Shown: positions 50,884 through 60,261 of the stretch, in pieces
Position numbering within the stretch: position 1 is the stretch's first letter
Layout of the letters: the number at the start of each line of letters is the position of its first letter
Source: Haloarcula amylolytica JCM 13557
Lineage (GTDB): Archaea > Halobacteriota > Halobacteria > Halobacteriales > Haloarculaceae
Assembly (NCBI RefSeq): GCF_000336615.1
Contig: NZ_AOLW01000047.1
Coordinates: 64,099-128,098, forward strand
Direction of reading: 5' to 3'
DNA length: 64,000 nucleotides
Position numbers and translations under genes: made by a program
Notes under the pieces: model-generated
The model's input: the letters and a program-made list of their open reading frames with translations, nothing else
What the model was told of the DNA's origin: nothing
Database searches by the model: none

Positions 50884-52602
50884 GTGAACCTTCGCGCGTA
50901 CTGGCGGTTCCTCGTCGTCGCTCGCCACTTCCTGCCCCTGTTGGTCGCGTACGCACGAGACCGAAAGCGGTTCTTCGTGGTCGGCTCGTCTCGCCGTGTC
51001 ACGCCTGAACAGCGTCGCAAACGTGCACAGCAGCTGCTCGACTCGCTGCTGACGCTCGGCCCGACGTTCATCAAACTCGGACAGATACTCTCGACCCGCC
51101 CGGACGTCCTGCCACCGGAGTACATCGAGGAGTTCTCCAAGTTGCAGGACCGCGTGCCACCGGCGGACTGGGACGAGGCACAGGTCGTCATCGAGGACGA
51201 ACTGGGCTCTGTCGACGACCGCTTCGACGAGTTCGAGACAGAGGCGATAAGCGGCGCGTCGCTCGGTCAGGTGTATCTGGCGGAGGTCGACGGCGAGAAA
51301 GTCGCTGTCAAGATTCGCCGCCCCGGCATCGAATCGCTCGTCGAGGCCGACCTGCGGGTCGTCCGCTGGTCGCTCCCGCTGTTGATGTACTTCATCGACG
51401 ACTCCCGGTCGTTCTCGCTGGAGACGCTGGCCGACGAGTTCTCGAAGACCATCCGCGAAGAGATGGACTACCAGCGCGAGGCCCGCATGCTCACCGAAAT
51501 CCGGGAGAACTTCAGGGACAACGACCGCATCTGTATCCCCAAGGTCAAGGAGTCCCACTCCACGCGGCGCGTCCTGACGATGGAGTACGTCCCCGGTACG
51601 AAGATCAACGACATCGACAGCCTCGACGCGGGCGGTATCAACCGGACGGAACTGGCTGAGACGCTCCAGCGGGCGTACCTCCAGATGATAATCGACGACG
51701 GCGTGTTCCACGCGGACCCCCATCCGGGCAACCTCGCCGTACAGGACGACGGGACGCTCGTCTTCTACGACTTCGGGATGTCCGGCCGGGTCGACCCGTT
51801 CGTGCAGGACAAGATCATCGACTTCTACGCCGCCGTCGCCGACCAAGACATCGACGCCATCCTCGATGCCCTCATCGAGATGGGGACGCTCTCACCGGAG
51901 GCCGACCGGCAGGTGATGGGCGACGTGATGGAACTGGCCATCGCCGACGCTCGCGGCGAGGACATCGAGCAGTACCGCGTCCAGCAGATCATTCAGCAGG
52001 TCGAGGACACCATCTACGAGTTCCCGCTTCGGCTCCCGGCGAACCTGGCGCTCGTGTTGCGCGTCGCCACAGTCGTCGAAGGTGTCTGTGTCACCCTCGA
52101 CGAGGATTTCGACTTCATCGGTGTCGCAACCGACTATCTCCGCGAGGAGGGGTATCTCGCCGAGGGCGTCCGGAACTTCGTCGAGGACCGGGCGACCGAA
52201 GTGTCCGACGCCGCCCGGTCGGCCGTCCGAATCCCGCCGAAACTGGAGTCCGCCCTCGACAGAGTCGAGCGGGAGGACTTCCGCGTGCAGGCCGACATCG
52301 AGGACTCCGACGGCCTGCTCGCGACGATGACCAAGCGGCTCATCCTCGGGATGTTGCTTGCGAGCACGCTGTTCTCGACGGCGTTCCTCTACACGCAGGC
52401 GTCGCTGCCGGCCACCGGTGTCGGTATCGCCGGAACTGTCGGCCTGTCCCTGGCGCTGTGGTGGTCGTTCCGTTCGAAGAAGGCCGTCCGGGCCAAGCCG
52501 CAGTTCACGCGACAGAGCATGCGCGAGCAGGACCGGGAGAGCCCGGGCGGGCTCAACACCTCCTTCGGCGAGGACACCGACGACGCCTACAGCGGCGACT
52601 GA
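50884..52602 (+). CDS. ABC1/AarF (UbiB-like) atypical kinase
   Basis: A 572-aa protein from GTG 50884. The family motif KLGQILSTRPDVLPPEYIEE, the Ala-rich loop GASLGQVYLAEV in place of a P-loop, DPHPGNLAV and YDFGMSGR are all present. The C-terminus has two membrane helices (TKRLILGMLLASTLFSTAFL, and GVGIAGTVGLSLALWWSF). Family members support quinone/isoprenoid lipid metabolism. It starts just after the Hsp20 gene. Confidence 0.92.
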   Translation: MNLRAYWRFLVVARHFLPLLVAYARDRKRFFVVGSSRRVTPEQRRKRAQQLLDSLLTLGPTFIKLGQILSTRPDVLPPEYIEEFSKLQDRVPPADWDEAQVVIEDELGSVDDRFDEFETEAISGASLGQVYLAEVDGEKVAVKIRRPGIESLVEADLRVVRWSLPLLMYFIDDSRSFSLETLADEFSKTIREEMDYQREARMLTEIRENFRDNDRICIPKVKESHSTRRVLTMEYVPGTKINDIDSLDAGGINRTELAETLQRAYLQMIIDDGVFHADPHPGNLAVQDDGTLVFYDFGMSGRVDPFVQDKIIDFYAAVADQDIDAILDALIEMGTLSPEADRQVMGDVMELAIADARGEDIEQYRVQQIIQQVEDTIYEFPLRLPANLALVLRVATVVEGVCVTLDEDFDFIGVATDYLREEGYLAEGVRNFVEDRATEVSDAARSAVRIPPKLESALDRVEREDFRVQADIEDSDGLLATMTKRLILGMLLASTLFSTAFLYTQASLPATGVGIAGTVGLSLALWWSFRSKKAVRAKPQFTRQSMREQDRESPGGLNTSFGEDTDDAYSGD

Positions 52603-52622
52603 ACGCCCATCCGACTGTTGGG

Positions 52623-53150
52623 TCAGAGCCGTTTTTCGAAGTGGACGAGTTCGTACTCGCCCTGCGTCGACCGGCCGACCTCCTGATACCCCTCGTCGCG
52701 GTAGAACGCGACCGCGGCGGGCTGGCTCTGTGACGTCGTCGCAAGCAGGACCTCGTAGCCTCGCTCGGCCACTTGCTGTTCGAGTTGGCCGAGCAGGCTG
52801 CGACCGTAACCGCGCCGCTGCCGGGACGGGGCGACCCGCATCCGGTGGAGTTCGGCCGCGCCGGGAACGGTGCGCTCGTCCGCGTGGCCGACCTCGTTCG
52901 GGAGGAACCCGCCCATCGCGGCCAGGCCGCCGTCGAACGTCTGTGGGAGTTCGTCGTCGACGGCGGGCACGACGCCGACGAGAAACGCACCGCCGGTGTC
53001 GAAATACCGCGTCTCGATGTTTTGCAGGTCCGACGTGCCGGGGATGTCACTGGGGTCGTTTCCGGTCGCTCGTATCGCGCGCTCGTGGAGACGCCAGACA
53101 GCGTCGGCGTCTCGGTGGTCGTAGGACCGAAACTGAATCTGGTCGGTCAT
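52623..53150 (-). CDS. GNAT-family acetyltransferase
   Basis: A 175-aa protein. The acetyl-CoA loop is RMRVAPSRQRRGYGRSLLG, with AVAFYRDEGYQEVGR as the C-terminal conserved helix. It has an N-terminal region FRSYDHRDADAVWRLHERAI. Substrate unknown. ATG at 53150. Confidence 0.88.
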   Translation of the reverse strand: MTDQIQFRSYDHRDADAVWRLHERAIRATGNDPSDIPGTSDLQNIETRYFDTGGAFLVGVVPAVDDELPQTFDGGLAAMGGFLPNEVGHADERTVPGAAELHRMRVAPSRQRRGYGRSLLGQLEQQVAERGYEVLLATTSQSQPAAVAFYRDEGYQEVGRSTQGEYELVHFEKRL

Positions 53151-53368
53151 CGAACACGTCCGAAATAGTCATTGTCGGAGAAGGGTTTAGTTCTACCTTA
53201 TCAGAGTATGGTTCTATTATAGCCGTCTGAATTTATCCGGAACGTTCAGTATTCAGTGTCTGGTATAGGGGGTATGAGAGAATTCGGTGGTACGCACTGG
53301 GCGCAAACCCCAGTTTGTGGACGCGATACGTCGGTACTATTACCGTTGTGGGGGAGTGTGGGCCGACA

Positions 53369-54784
53369 ATGACGGCGCCGGCAACGAACAACGTGGTGCT
53401 GGTCACGGTTGACTCGCTGCGGGCGGACGCACTGGGTGGTACTGACAGCGTCTCCCCAGTCCTGGACTCGCTCGCTGAGTCGGGCGTCGTCTTCGAAAAC
53501 GCCGTGGCACAGGGGAACTGGACGCCGTTCTCGTTCCCGTCCATCCACGGCTCACGGCCGGTGTTCGCGGAAAGCGAGGACATCGGTCTGGCGTCGACGC
53601 CGACGCTGGCCGAGCAGGTGTCCGATGCCGGTATCGAGACGGCAGGGTTCAACGCCGCCAACGGTTTCCTCACCGACCACTGGGGGTACGACCGCGGGTT
53701 CGACGAGTTCGAGCCGTTCGTCGACAGCGGCGGCTACAGCAAGTATCTGGCGGCTCACCCGACGATTCAGGCATGGGTCCAACTGGGGACCTCGCCGTTC
53801 CGTCGTGCCGCGACCGTCCTCAGCGGCGGGTCCGACGAACGGCCCTTCGCCGACGTGTCTCGGATGGGCGACCTCGAAGACCACGCCACCGAGTTCCTGA
53901 AGGCGACCGACGGACCGTTCTTCCTGTGGGTCCACTACATGGACACACACACGCCATACGTGCCGGCCCCGCGGCACATCCGCGAGGTGTCGGACAACCA
54001 CTTCGGTGTCCTCCGAATGCTCACCTCCCACCTCCGAACCGGGCTGGGCTGGGAAGTCGACGACCGGACGCTGGAGACGCTCCGGACGCTGTACGAGGCG
54101 ACGGTTCGGCAGGTCGACGCCAGCGTCGGTCGGTTACTCGACACCCTCGAAACAGAGGGCCATCGCGACGATACGGCCGTCGTCGTCGCCGGCGACCACG
54201 GCGAGGAGTTCCTCGAACACGGCCATCTCGCCCACTACCCCAAGCTCTATCGGGAACTCATCGACGTTCCCTACATCGTCTCGACGCCGGACAGCGAGGG
54301 CCAGTCGGTCGAGACCCCGGTCGGCCTCGACACGATCGCGCCGACGGTGTGCGATCTGCTGTCGCTCACGCCGGCGGCGGAGTGGGACGGGGCCTCCGTC
54401 GCCCCGGCGATCCACGGCGCGGGTATCGAGGACCGCGGCCCCATCGTCTCCGCAGCGGTCCGGGGCGAGAGTGTGACCAGCCAGCCGATCCCGCGGAGCC
54501 GCGCGGACGGGGAACTCCTCCTCAGCGCCCGCGACGAGCGATACACGTACATCGAGTTCACGGAATCGGGGCGTCAGGAACTGTACGACCGGACGAACGA
54601 TCCCGAAGAGCAGGTCGATCTGTGTTCGGACTCGGCGGACGCCCCGCCTGCGACCGTCCTCGACCGGCTCTCGGATGCAGTTGCCGAACACCTCGCAGAA
54701 CTCGATAGCGACGGGACCGGTACTGAAAACACCGAGGCATCCGACGAGATAACAGCACGGTTAAAGGCGCTCGGTTATCAGTAA
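53369..54784 (+). CDS. Sulfatase/alkaline phosphatase superfamily protein
   Basis: A 471-aa protein. The metal site at the N-terminus is NVVLVTVDSLRADALGG. The position of the sulfatase Cys/Ser (C/S-x-P-x-R) is NWTPFSFPSIHGSRPV, where a Thr/Ser replaces Cys, closer to phosphoethanolamine/phosphoglycerol transferase-like members. HYMDTHTPYVP, VVVAGDHGEEFLEHGHLAHY and the C-terminal LYDRTNDPEEQVDL are present. No membrane segment is seen. It precedes gtrA by six bases, so both may act in surface polysaccharide or glycan modification. Confidence 0.85.
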   Translation: MTAPATNNVVLVTVDSLRADALGGTDSVSPVLDSLAESGVVFENAVAQGNWTPFSFPSIHGSRPVFAESEDIGLASTPTLAEQVSDAGIETAGFNAANGFLTDHWGYDRGFDEFEPFVDSGGYSKYLAAHPTIQAWVQLGTSPFRRAATVLSGGSDERPFADVSRMGDLEDHATEFLKATDGPFFLWVHYMDTHTPYVPAPRHIREVSDNHFGVLRMLTSHLRTGLGWEVDDRTLETLRTLYEATVRQVDASVGRLLDTLETEGHRDDTAVVVAGDHGEEFLEHGHLAHYPKLYRELIDVPYIVSTPDSEGQSVETPVGLDTIAPTVCDLLSLTPAAEWDGASVAPAIHGAGIEDRGPIVSAAVRGESVTSQPIPRSRADGELLLSARDERYTYIEFTESGRQELYDRTNDPEEQVDLCSDSADAPPATVLDRLSDAVAEHLAELDSDGTGTENTEASDEITARLKALGYQ

Positions 54785-54790
54785 GGCTGT

Positions 54791-55201
54791 ATGGCGTCCG
54801 CTGTCGTCACACCGGCCCGACGACAGCAACTCGTCCGGTTTTTTCTCGTCGGTGTGTTTGCCGCGTCGATTCAGCAGGCGCTGTTGTGGTTGTTCAACGA
54901 TGTCGGTGGCCTGAATTACATTCTCGCGGCCGCTATCGCAATCGAGTGTACGATTCTGCTTCAGTACGTCCTCAACAACGCTTGGACGTTCCACCGGTCA
55001 CAGCATTCGGATCTGCGGGAGTACGTAGTCGGGTTAGGGAAGACGAACCTCGTTCGTGGAACGGCGATCCCGCTCCAGTTGGGCCTCCTCTACGCGTTTG
55101 TCACCTGGGGCGGTGTCGTGCCGCTGGTCGGCAATGGCGCGGCTATCGTCATCACGGGCCTGTACCGGTACGCCCTCGACGCCCACTGGACGTGGGGTTA
55201 G
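54791..55201 (+). CDS. GtrA family membrane protein
   Basis: A 136-aa protein with about four membrane helices (LVRFFLVGVFAASIQQALLW, LNYILAAAIAIECTILLQYV). The conserved FFLVG and LNNAWTF match GtrA, thought to flip lipid-linked sugars across the membrane. It is coupled to the upstream sulfatase-like gene and ends tail to tail, overlapping the moxR stop by four bases. Confidence 0.88.
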   Translation: MASAVVTPARRQQLVRFFLVGVFAASIQQALLWLFNDVGGLNYILAAAIAIECTILLQYVLNNAWTFHRSQHSDLREYVVGLGKTNLVRGTAIPLQLGLLYAFVTWGGVVPLVGNGAAIVITGLYRYALDAHWTWG

Positions 55202-56145
55202 ACGGTCGGGACGGGGACTTCGTCGAGCACGCTCTGAATGACTGTTCCTTTGTCGACCTGCTCGACGCGCGCATCAGGCGTCAGCACAAGCCTGTGAGCC
55301 AGTACCGGCTGCGCGACCCGCTTGATGTCGTCCGGCGCAACGTACTCCCGGCCCGCGATGGTCGCCATCGCCCGCGCTGCCTCGAACAGCCGCTGGGTCC
55401 CGCGCGGTGAGACCCCGACGTCCACGCGGTAGTCGTCTCTGGTCGCCCGGGCGAGGGCAGCCATGTACTGCAGCAGGTCGTCGTCGACGGTGACCGTCTC
55501 CGGGACGCTCCGGAGTTCCGTGACCGACTCCGCGTCGAGTATCGGCTCCACGGTCGGACTCTGTGTCGTCCGGCCGGCACGCCGCCGGAGGAGTTCGACC
55601 TCGCCCTCGTCGTCAGGGTAGCCAAGCGAGGTCTTTGCCAGGAACCGGTCGACCTGCGCTTCGGGGAGTTCGAAAGTCCCCTCCATGTCGACGGGGTTCT
55701 GCGTGGCGATGACGAAGAACGGTTCGGGCAGGTCGTAGGTGTCCCCGTCGACGGTGACCTGTCCCTCTTCCATCGCTTCGAGCAGGGCGGACTGGGTCTT
55801 TGGCGGTGCGCGGTTGATCTCGTCGGCCAACAGGACGTTGGCGAACACCGGCCCCTCGGTGAATTCGAAGCTCCGGGACTCCTCGTTGAAGATGTGTGTT
55901 CCTGTGATGTCGGCGGGCAGGAGGTCCGGCGTGAACTGGATGCGGGAGAAGGACAGTCCCAGCGCGGTCGCGACGCTGCGGGCGGTCAGCGTCTTTCCCG
56001 TGCCGGGAACGTCCTCGAGCAGGACGTGGCCCTTCGCGACGACTCCCAGCAGCACCGTCTCGAAGAAACCGCGGTCGGCGATGACGGCACTCCCGATCTC
56101 GTCGAGGATCTGACTCGACACCTCGCTTGCCTCGGTAGCGTCCAT
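55198..56145 (-). CDS. MoxR-family AAA+ ATPase
   Basis: A 315-aa ATPase. Walker A is EDVPGTGKT, Walker B is VLLADEINRAPPK. Also seen are ATQNPVDMEGTFELPEAQVD and GVSPRGTQRLFEAARAMA. MoxR proteins are chaperones that, with VWA-domain partners, insert metals or assemble complexes. No DUF58 or VWA gene follows here, which is unusual; a tRNA-Ser gene lies ~85 bp upstream. ATG at 56145. Confidence 0.93.
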   Translation of the reverse strand: MDATEASEVSSQILDEIGSAVIADRGFFETVLLGVVAKGHVLLEDVPGTGKTLTARSVATALGLSFSRIQFTPDLLPADITGTHIFNEESRSFEFTEGPVFANVLLADEINRAPPKTQSALLEAMEEGQVTVDGDTYDLPEPFFVIATQNPVDMEGTFELPEAQVDRFLAKTSLGYPDDEGEVELLRRRAGRTTQSPTVEPILDAESVTELRSVPETVTVDDDLLQYMAALARATRDDYRVDVGVSPRGTQRLFEAARAMATIAGREYVAPDDIKRVAQPVLAHRLVLTPDARVEQVDKGTVIQSVLDEVPVPTV

Positions 56146-56230
56146 AGCCTGTCATGTTACGGGTCCGGTAAAGGGGTGTCGAGTCTGAAATCGAAACCCC
56201 TAAAGAGCAAACGGCGGTACTGATGGGTGA

Positions 56231-56315
56231 GCCGAGGTAGCCTAGCCTGGCCAAGGCGGTTGCTTCGAGAGCAACTGTCCTCACGGACTCAGGAGTTCAA
56301 ATCTCCTCCTCGGCG
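56231..56315 (+). tRNA. tRNA-Ser (anticodon CGA)
   Basis: An 85-nt class II tRNA. The acceptor stem GCCGAGG pairs with CCTCGGC, discriminator G. The anticodon arm is GTTGC-TTCGAGA-GCAAC with CGA at 56266-56268. The long variable arm is GTCC-TCAC-GGAC and the T arm AGGAG-TTCAAAT-CTCCT. No CCA is encoded. The anticodon reads UCG. No intron is visible. Its 3' end is duplicated downstream. Confidence 0.95.
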
Positions 56316-56364
56316 TTCTCTGCAGCCATTCCGACGAGCGCAGCGAGTCGGCAGTGCTGCAGGA
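56295..56364. repeat. First copy of a ~70-bp direct repeat starting in tRNA-Ser
   Basis: From the T-loop of tRNA-Ser (56295) for 28 bases the sequence is repeated exactly at 56447-56474. After a diverged 12-base patch the similarity resumes for 30 bases with two mismatches (56335-56364 against 56487-56516). Offset is constant at 152. Such a tRNA 3'-end repeat is the normal mark of integrase-mediated insertion. Confidence 0.85.
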
Positions 56365-56446
56365 CCGTGATGCGTGGAGAGTTGGAGTAGACCAGTCGCA
56401 GTCCGGAACGGCGCACCGCGCCGCACGCCCGGACCGTCTGGGCGTG

Positions 56447-56516
56447 GTTCAAATCTCCTCCTCGGCGTTCTCTGTACCAGAGTCGGCGAGCGTAGCGAGT
56501 CGGTAGTGCTGCAGGA
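56447..56516. repeat. Second copy of the tRNA-Ser 3'-end repeat
   Basis: It contains the last 21 bases of tRNA-Ser (T-loop through discriminator) plus flanking sequence, without the 5' part of a tRNA, so it is not a second gene. The ~82 bp between the copies hold no ORF. It looks like a vacated or decayed attachment site. Confidence 0.85.
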
Positions 56517-56542
56517 ATCGGATCGTATCCGGCCGACTGCCG

Positions 56543-58399
56543 TCAGGTCAGCAGGAAAATCAACACGCTGATCGTCATTACGACGAGAATGAACGCCCCG
56601 GCCAGCGCGCCACCCATCGAGACCATCGCGTTGGCAGTCGAGGCCAGCGTCTCGGTCCGGTCGTTGCCGAACACCGTCACGGTCGCCTGTTCGCTCGCCA
56701 TCCCGGCCTCGACGGGTTCGAGGTCGGCGACGGCTCTGTCGACGAGGTCCCCGATGAGCGCAACGATTTCCTTCTCGGGGATGACCTGTCCGACCTGGTT
56801 CTCGGCCTCGACGGTGTTGACGATGTGGGTGTCGCTGGTCATCACCTCCATCAGATCCACGCCGTCGGCGGCGTCGATGATGCGCTGGCGGAGGCCCGGT
56901 TCCATGTTGTTGCCGTCGATGAGCACGTACGCCGTTCGCTGGCCGTTGACTTCGAAGACACAGACCCGTATCCCGAGCGGGCCGATACCCTCCTCGGGCT
57001 CCCAGGGGGTCCTGTCCCAGGCGACACCACAGCGGAGTTGGCCAGTTTCGGCGTCTGTGAGCAGGCTCCCAAGCTGCCCGGCCCCGTGGAGCATGTCGAA
57101 TGACCGCTGACTGCCGGGAACGACGTGGCCGAGGTCGTCGCCCTCGAGCCCGTCGTTGCAGTTGTGTGCGTCGACCAGCAGCACGTCGTCGAGGCCGTCG
57201 GCCCGCGCTTCCGACATCGCTGAGAGACCCACGGCGTACTCCACGTCGTCGGCACAGCCCGGCGCGTACGTGTTCACGACGAGCGCGTCGTCGCCGAAGG
57301 CCTGACCGGTCAGCGTGGCCTCGCCCTCTGTGACACGGAGGCCCGCCGTCGCCTGGTCGTCGTATTCGAGGTTCTGGTACGCCGTCTCTGCGGTCGACAA
57401 GATCGTGTCGACCTCCCGCTCGGTGACGAGGTTGAAGTCGTGGCCGGCGGTCGCGTGTGGCGGAAAGGCCAGGCCGTCGGCCGATTCGGCGACGCGTCTG
57501 GGGAGGTTGCCGCCGCCGATTTCACCCATCGGGCCGGGGTGAATCATCGGCAGGACGAACCGGGCTTTCTCCTCGCCGCCCGGCCGACGGACCGACAGCA
57601 AGGTGACCGGGACGACGGCTTCTTCGCCGATTTCCTCGAAGAACTCCTCCAGTTCGCGCGTACCCTCGGCGATGTGCCCGATGAAGCCCCGGAGGAAATC
57701 CAGCGCGGAAACGCCGAGCGAGGAGCGCCACGGTTGGTCGATGACGACCAGGAACAGCCAGACTGCCAGCGCGTAGATGACACAGATAACCGCGAGAATG
57801 ATGAAGTCCTGCGGGATGAACCCCTGTACCTGCGGCGGGACCTCTTCCGGGCGGGAGAGGTACTCCCGGAGCATCGGGTCTTCGAGGATGAACGCGGTCG
57901 CCCCGCTGTATATCGCCAGCAACACGGCGGCAGTGACCGTCTGGACGCTCGCCGGAATCGCCGCCTTCAGCAGTGAGTGCCGCGAGACGGCCATCAGTAT
58001 CAGCAGCCGGAAGGCGAATATCGACGCCAGCGCGACTAACAGCACGTCGAAGACGAAGTTCTGCCCGAGGCGGACACTGAAGATGGCGATAACGCCGGCG
58101 ACAGTCAGCATCGCGATAGTGATCAGCTCACAGATGACCGCAAGCAGCGTGGCCCGGTTCGGGGTCAACTGCCCGCCCAGTTGCCGGTCGACCCACGGTG
58201 TCACGGCACTGGCGATTGAGGTCGGCAGGCCGATGAGAAACACGCCCTGCCAGGCGTCGTCGAGGATGAACCGTGAATCGAAGGCAACGATGCCCGTCAT
58301 CGCGGCGATGACCAGCGCAAAGGCAAGGCTCGTATACCAGGTCGGAGCCCTGAAAATAAACCGCGAAAGGCTAGCGAGATTGCCCTGTGTCGCCGTCAT
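56543..58399 (-). CDS. DUF2070 family membrane protein
   Basis: A 618-aa protein. The N-terminal ~230 residues hold about six to seven membrane helices. The large soluble part (~240-590) carries conserved His/Asp-rich segments (PMIHPGPMGEIGGGNLPRRV, FPPHATAGHDFNLVTE, LLVDAHNCNDG, VMTSDTHIVN). These look like a metal-dependent active site. A last membrane helix is at the C-terminus. The family is archaeal and uncharacterised. ATG at 58399. Confidence 0.85.
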   Translation of the reverse strand: MTATQGNLASLSRFIFRAPTWYTSLAFALVIAAMTGIVAFDSRFILDDAWQGVFLIGLPTSIASAVTPWVDRQLGGQLTPNRATLLAVICELITIAMLTVAGVIAIFSVRLGQNFVFDVLLVALASIFAFRLLILMAVSRHSLLKAAIPASVQTVTAAVLLAIYSGATAFILEDPMLREYLSRPEEVPPQVQGFIPQDFIILAVICVIYALAVWLFLVVIDQPWRSSLGVSALDFLRGFIGHIAEGTRELEEFFEEIGEEAVVPVTLLSVRRPGGEEKARFVLPMIHPGPMGEIGGGNLPRRVAESADGLAFPPHATAGHDFNLVTEREVDTILSTAETAYQNLEYDDQATAGLRVTEGEATLTGQAFGDDALVVNTYAPGCADDVEYAVGLSAMSEARADGLDDVLLVDAHNCNDGLEGDDLGHVVPGSQRSFDMLHGAGQLGSLLTDAETGQLRCGVAWDRTPWEPEEGIGPLGIRVCVFEVNGQRTAYVLIDGNNMEPGLRQRIIDAADGVDLMEVMTSDTHIVNTVEAENQVGQVIPEKEIVALIGDLVDRAVADLEPVEAGMASEQATVTVFGNDRTETLASTANAMVSMGGALAGAFILVVMTISVLIFLLT

Positions 58400-58454
58400 T
58401 TATGTATCACAGCCTACGAGCGAATATAAAACCAGTTACATTGCCCTCCGACGG

Positions 58455-59024
58455 TTACTGGCGGGCGACAGACTGCTGGTCACAGACCGACAGGAAGTTC
58501 TCGAACACTTCCTCGCCTTCCTCAGTATGGGCGACCTCCGGGTGCCACTGGACACCGTATATCGCCTCGTCCGTGTTGCTCATCGCTTCGACGCCACAGA
58601 CGTCGGAGGTCGCGGTCCGCTCGAATCCGGGCGGGACTTCTTTCACTTCGTCAGCGTGGCTGGCCCACACGCGCGTTTCGGGGTACAGCGAGCCCAGAAG
58701 CGGGTCGTCCTCGTCGAGGATGTCGACCGTCACGTCCGCGTAGCCGCCGTACTCGCCGCCGCCGACCCGACCGCCGAGTTCGTCGGCGATGAGTTGCATT
58801 CCCAGACAGATGCCGAGCACGGGAACGTCGAGGTCGAGGTACTCGGGACAGTTCCCGATATCGTCCATGTCCGGGCCGCCCGAAAGGACGATGCCGTCGG
58901 CATCGATCTCCTCCGGGGGTGTCGTGTTGTCCCTGAGCGAGACGTCGACGCCCATGTCCCGGAGCGCGCGCTGCTCCAGATGTGTGAACTGTCCGTGATT
59001 GTCGATAACGTCGATTCGGGTCAT
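58455..59024 (-). CDS. guaAa: GMP synthase glutaminase subunit
   Basis: A 189-aa class I glutamine amidotransferase. The nucleophile Cys is in PVLGICLGMQLIA, and His/Glu are in VQWHPEVAHTEEGE. The N-terminus IDVIDNHGQFTHLEQRALRD is typical of archaeal GuaA subunit A, which supplies ammonia to the separate GuaAb ATP-pyrophosphatase (not in the window). I chose ATG 59024 rather than longer upstream starts because it gives the family N-terminus. Confidence 0.94.
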   Translation of the reverse strand: MTRIDVIDNHGQFTHLEQRALRDMGVDVSLRDNTTPPEEIDADGIVLSGGPDMDDIGNCPEYLDLDVPVLGICLGMQLIADELGGRVGGGEYGGYADVTVDILDEDDPLLGSLYPETRVWASHADEVKEVPPGFERTATSDVCGVEAMSNTDEAIYGVQWHPEVAHTEEGEEVFENFLSVCDQQSVARQ

Positions 59025-59092
59025 TACTGACGCGAAGGCTACGAAGGCGTATATATCTCCTGATGCGGTCGACGGTTCCCCCGCGTCCGGCT

Positions 59093-60190
59093 TCAGGGCC
59101 ACTCTCGAAGGGTTTGGCGAACCCCGTCAAGAACTGTCGGGCCACGCAGTTCCAGCGTCACGGTGTTGCCGCCGTCCGAGGTCGTGAGGTGTACTGCCCC
59201 GCCGTAACTCTCGACGATCCACGTCGTCAGCCAGAGCCCGATCCCCTTTGAATGGCACAGTTGCGTTTCCACGCCGCTATTGAGGACATCTCGTTCGTGC
59301 TGTGGAATCGACGGACAGTTATCGCCGACGTGAACGAACACGGTTCGGCCGTGCTCTTCGACTGAGATATACAGCGTCGGGGTATTTTCGCAGTGAACGA
59401 CCGCATTTTCGATGACGTTCCGAAGCACAGTGTCGAGCATCCAGTCGGCGTACACCTTCGACTGCTCCGGGAGGTCGAGTTCAACAGTTGTCTCCGGGTG
59501 CGATTGCGTGATTTTTTTCGCCTGTTCTCTGACACACGGCACGAGGTCGATCGGTTGCTGTGCGCGACGGTCCGCGTCGAACGCGAACTCTATCTGCCTC
59601 GCCTTCTCCGTAGTGGCGATGATATCGTCGATAGTACCGTTCAACTGCTCGACGTGCGCACGCGACTTGGAGTCGCCACGCTCTGCTGTCTCCCGCTGCA
59701 GTTCGCCGAGGTGCCCGAGTGCGACGTTGAGGTCGTTCCGGAGGTCGTGCCTGAGCACTCGAAACAACACCTCGTTGCTCTGGGTGAGTCTGCGCCGGGA
59801 CCGCCGGAGCTCCAGCAGCCACCCGAACAGAACCCCGCCAAACCCGCCGACTGCGACCCCGCTTGCGAGTATCGACGGGATCATCGAGGACTGCGGTACT
59901 GGGGCGAGCAGCACGACGATTTTGATGAGCGTAAACAGCGCGATGCCCAGTCCGCACCACTCCGCGGCAGTCCATATCTGATCTCCGGACAGTCCGCTCA
60001 CCGGGAGCCAGTAGTTCGCGGCTACCAGGGCTAGCGCCGGTGTCAACCCCACGCTGAGGATGACCACGTCTATCGGGGACGGCCGGACGATAGACATGCC
60101 GTGGGCGAGTAACGCGCCGGAAATCACGAAACCCGTTGCGACGACATATCCCGTCCCCAGCGACTGCTTCGTGAGCGCCGGAGAGGTCAC
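59093..60190 (-). CDS. Membrane-bound sensor histidine kinase
   Basis: A 365-aa protein from GTG 60190. The N-terminal ~120 residues hold about four membrane helices and no extracellular sensor domain. The H-box is LRHDLRNDLNVALGHL with the phosphoryl His. The N-box is VIENAVVHCENT and the G-box GIGLWLTTWIVESYGG. No response regulator is adjacent, so it is an orphan like many haloarchaeal kinases. The signal is unknown. Confidence 0.9.
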   Translation of the reverse strand: MTSPALTKQSLGTGYVVATGFVISGALLAHGMSIVRPSPIDVVILSVGLTPALALVAANYWLPVSGLSGDQIWTAAEWCGLGIALFTLIKIVVLLAPVPQSSMIPSILASGVAVGGFGGVLFGWLLELRRSRRRLTQSNEVLFRVLRHDLRNDLNVALGHLGELQRETAERGDSKSRAHVEQLNGTIDDIIATTEKARQIEFAFDADRRAQQPIDLVPCVREQAKKITQSHPETTVELDLPEQSKVYADWMLDTVLRNVIENAVVHCENTPTLYISVEEHGRTVFVHVGDNCPSIPQHERDVLNSGVETQLCHSKGIGLWLTTWIVESYGGAVHLTTSDGGNTVTLELRGPTVLDGVRQTLREWP

Positions 60191-60261
60191 TATACTAATC
60201 AGTTACTGTGTTCCTACTTATCCGTCTGCCACTGATTATCGGGTTTGATAATCGAGTGGGG

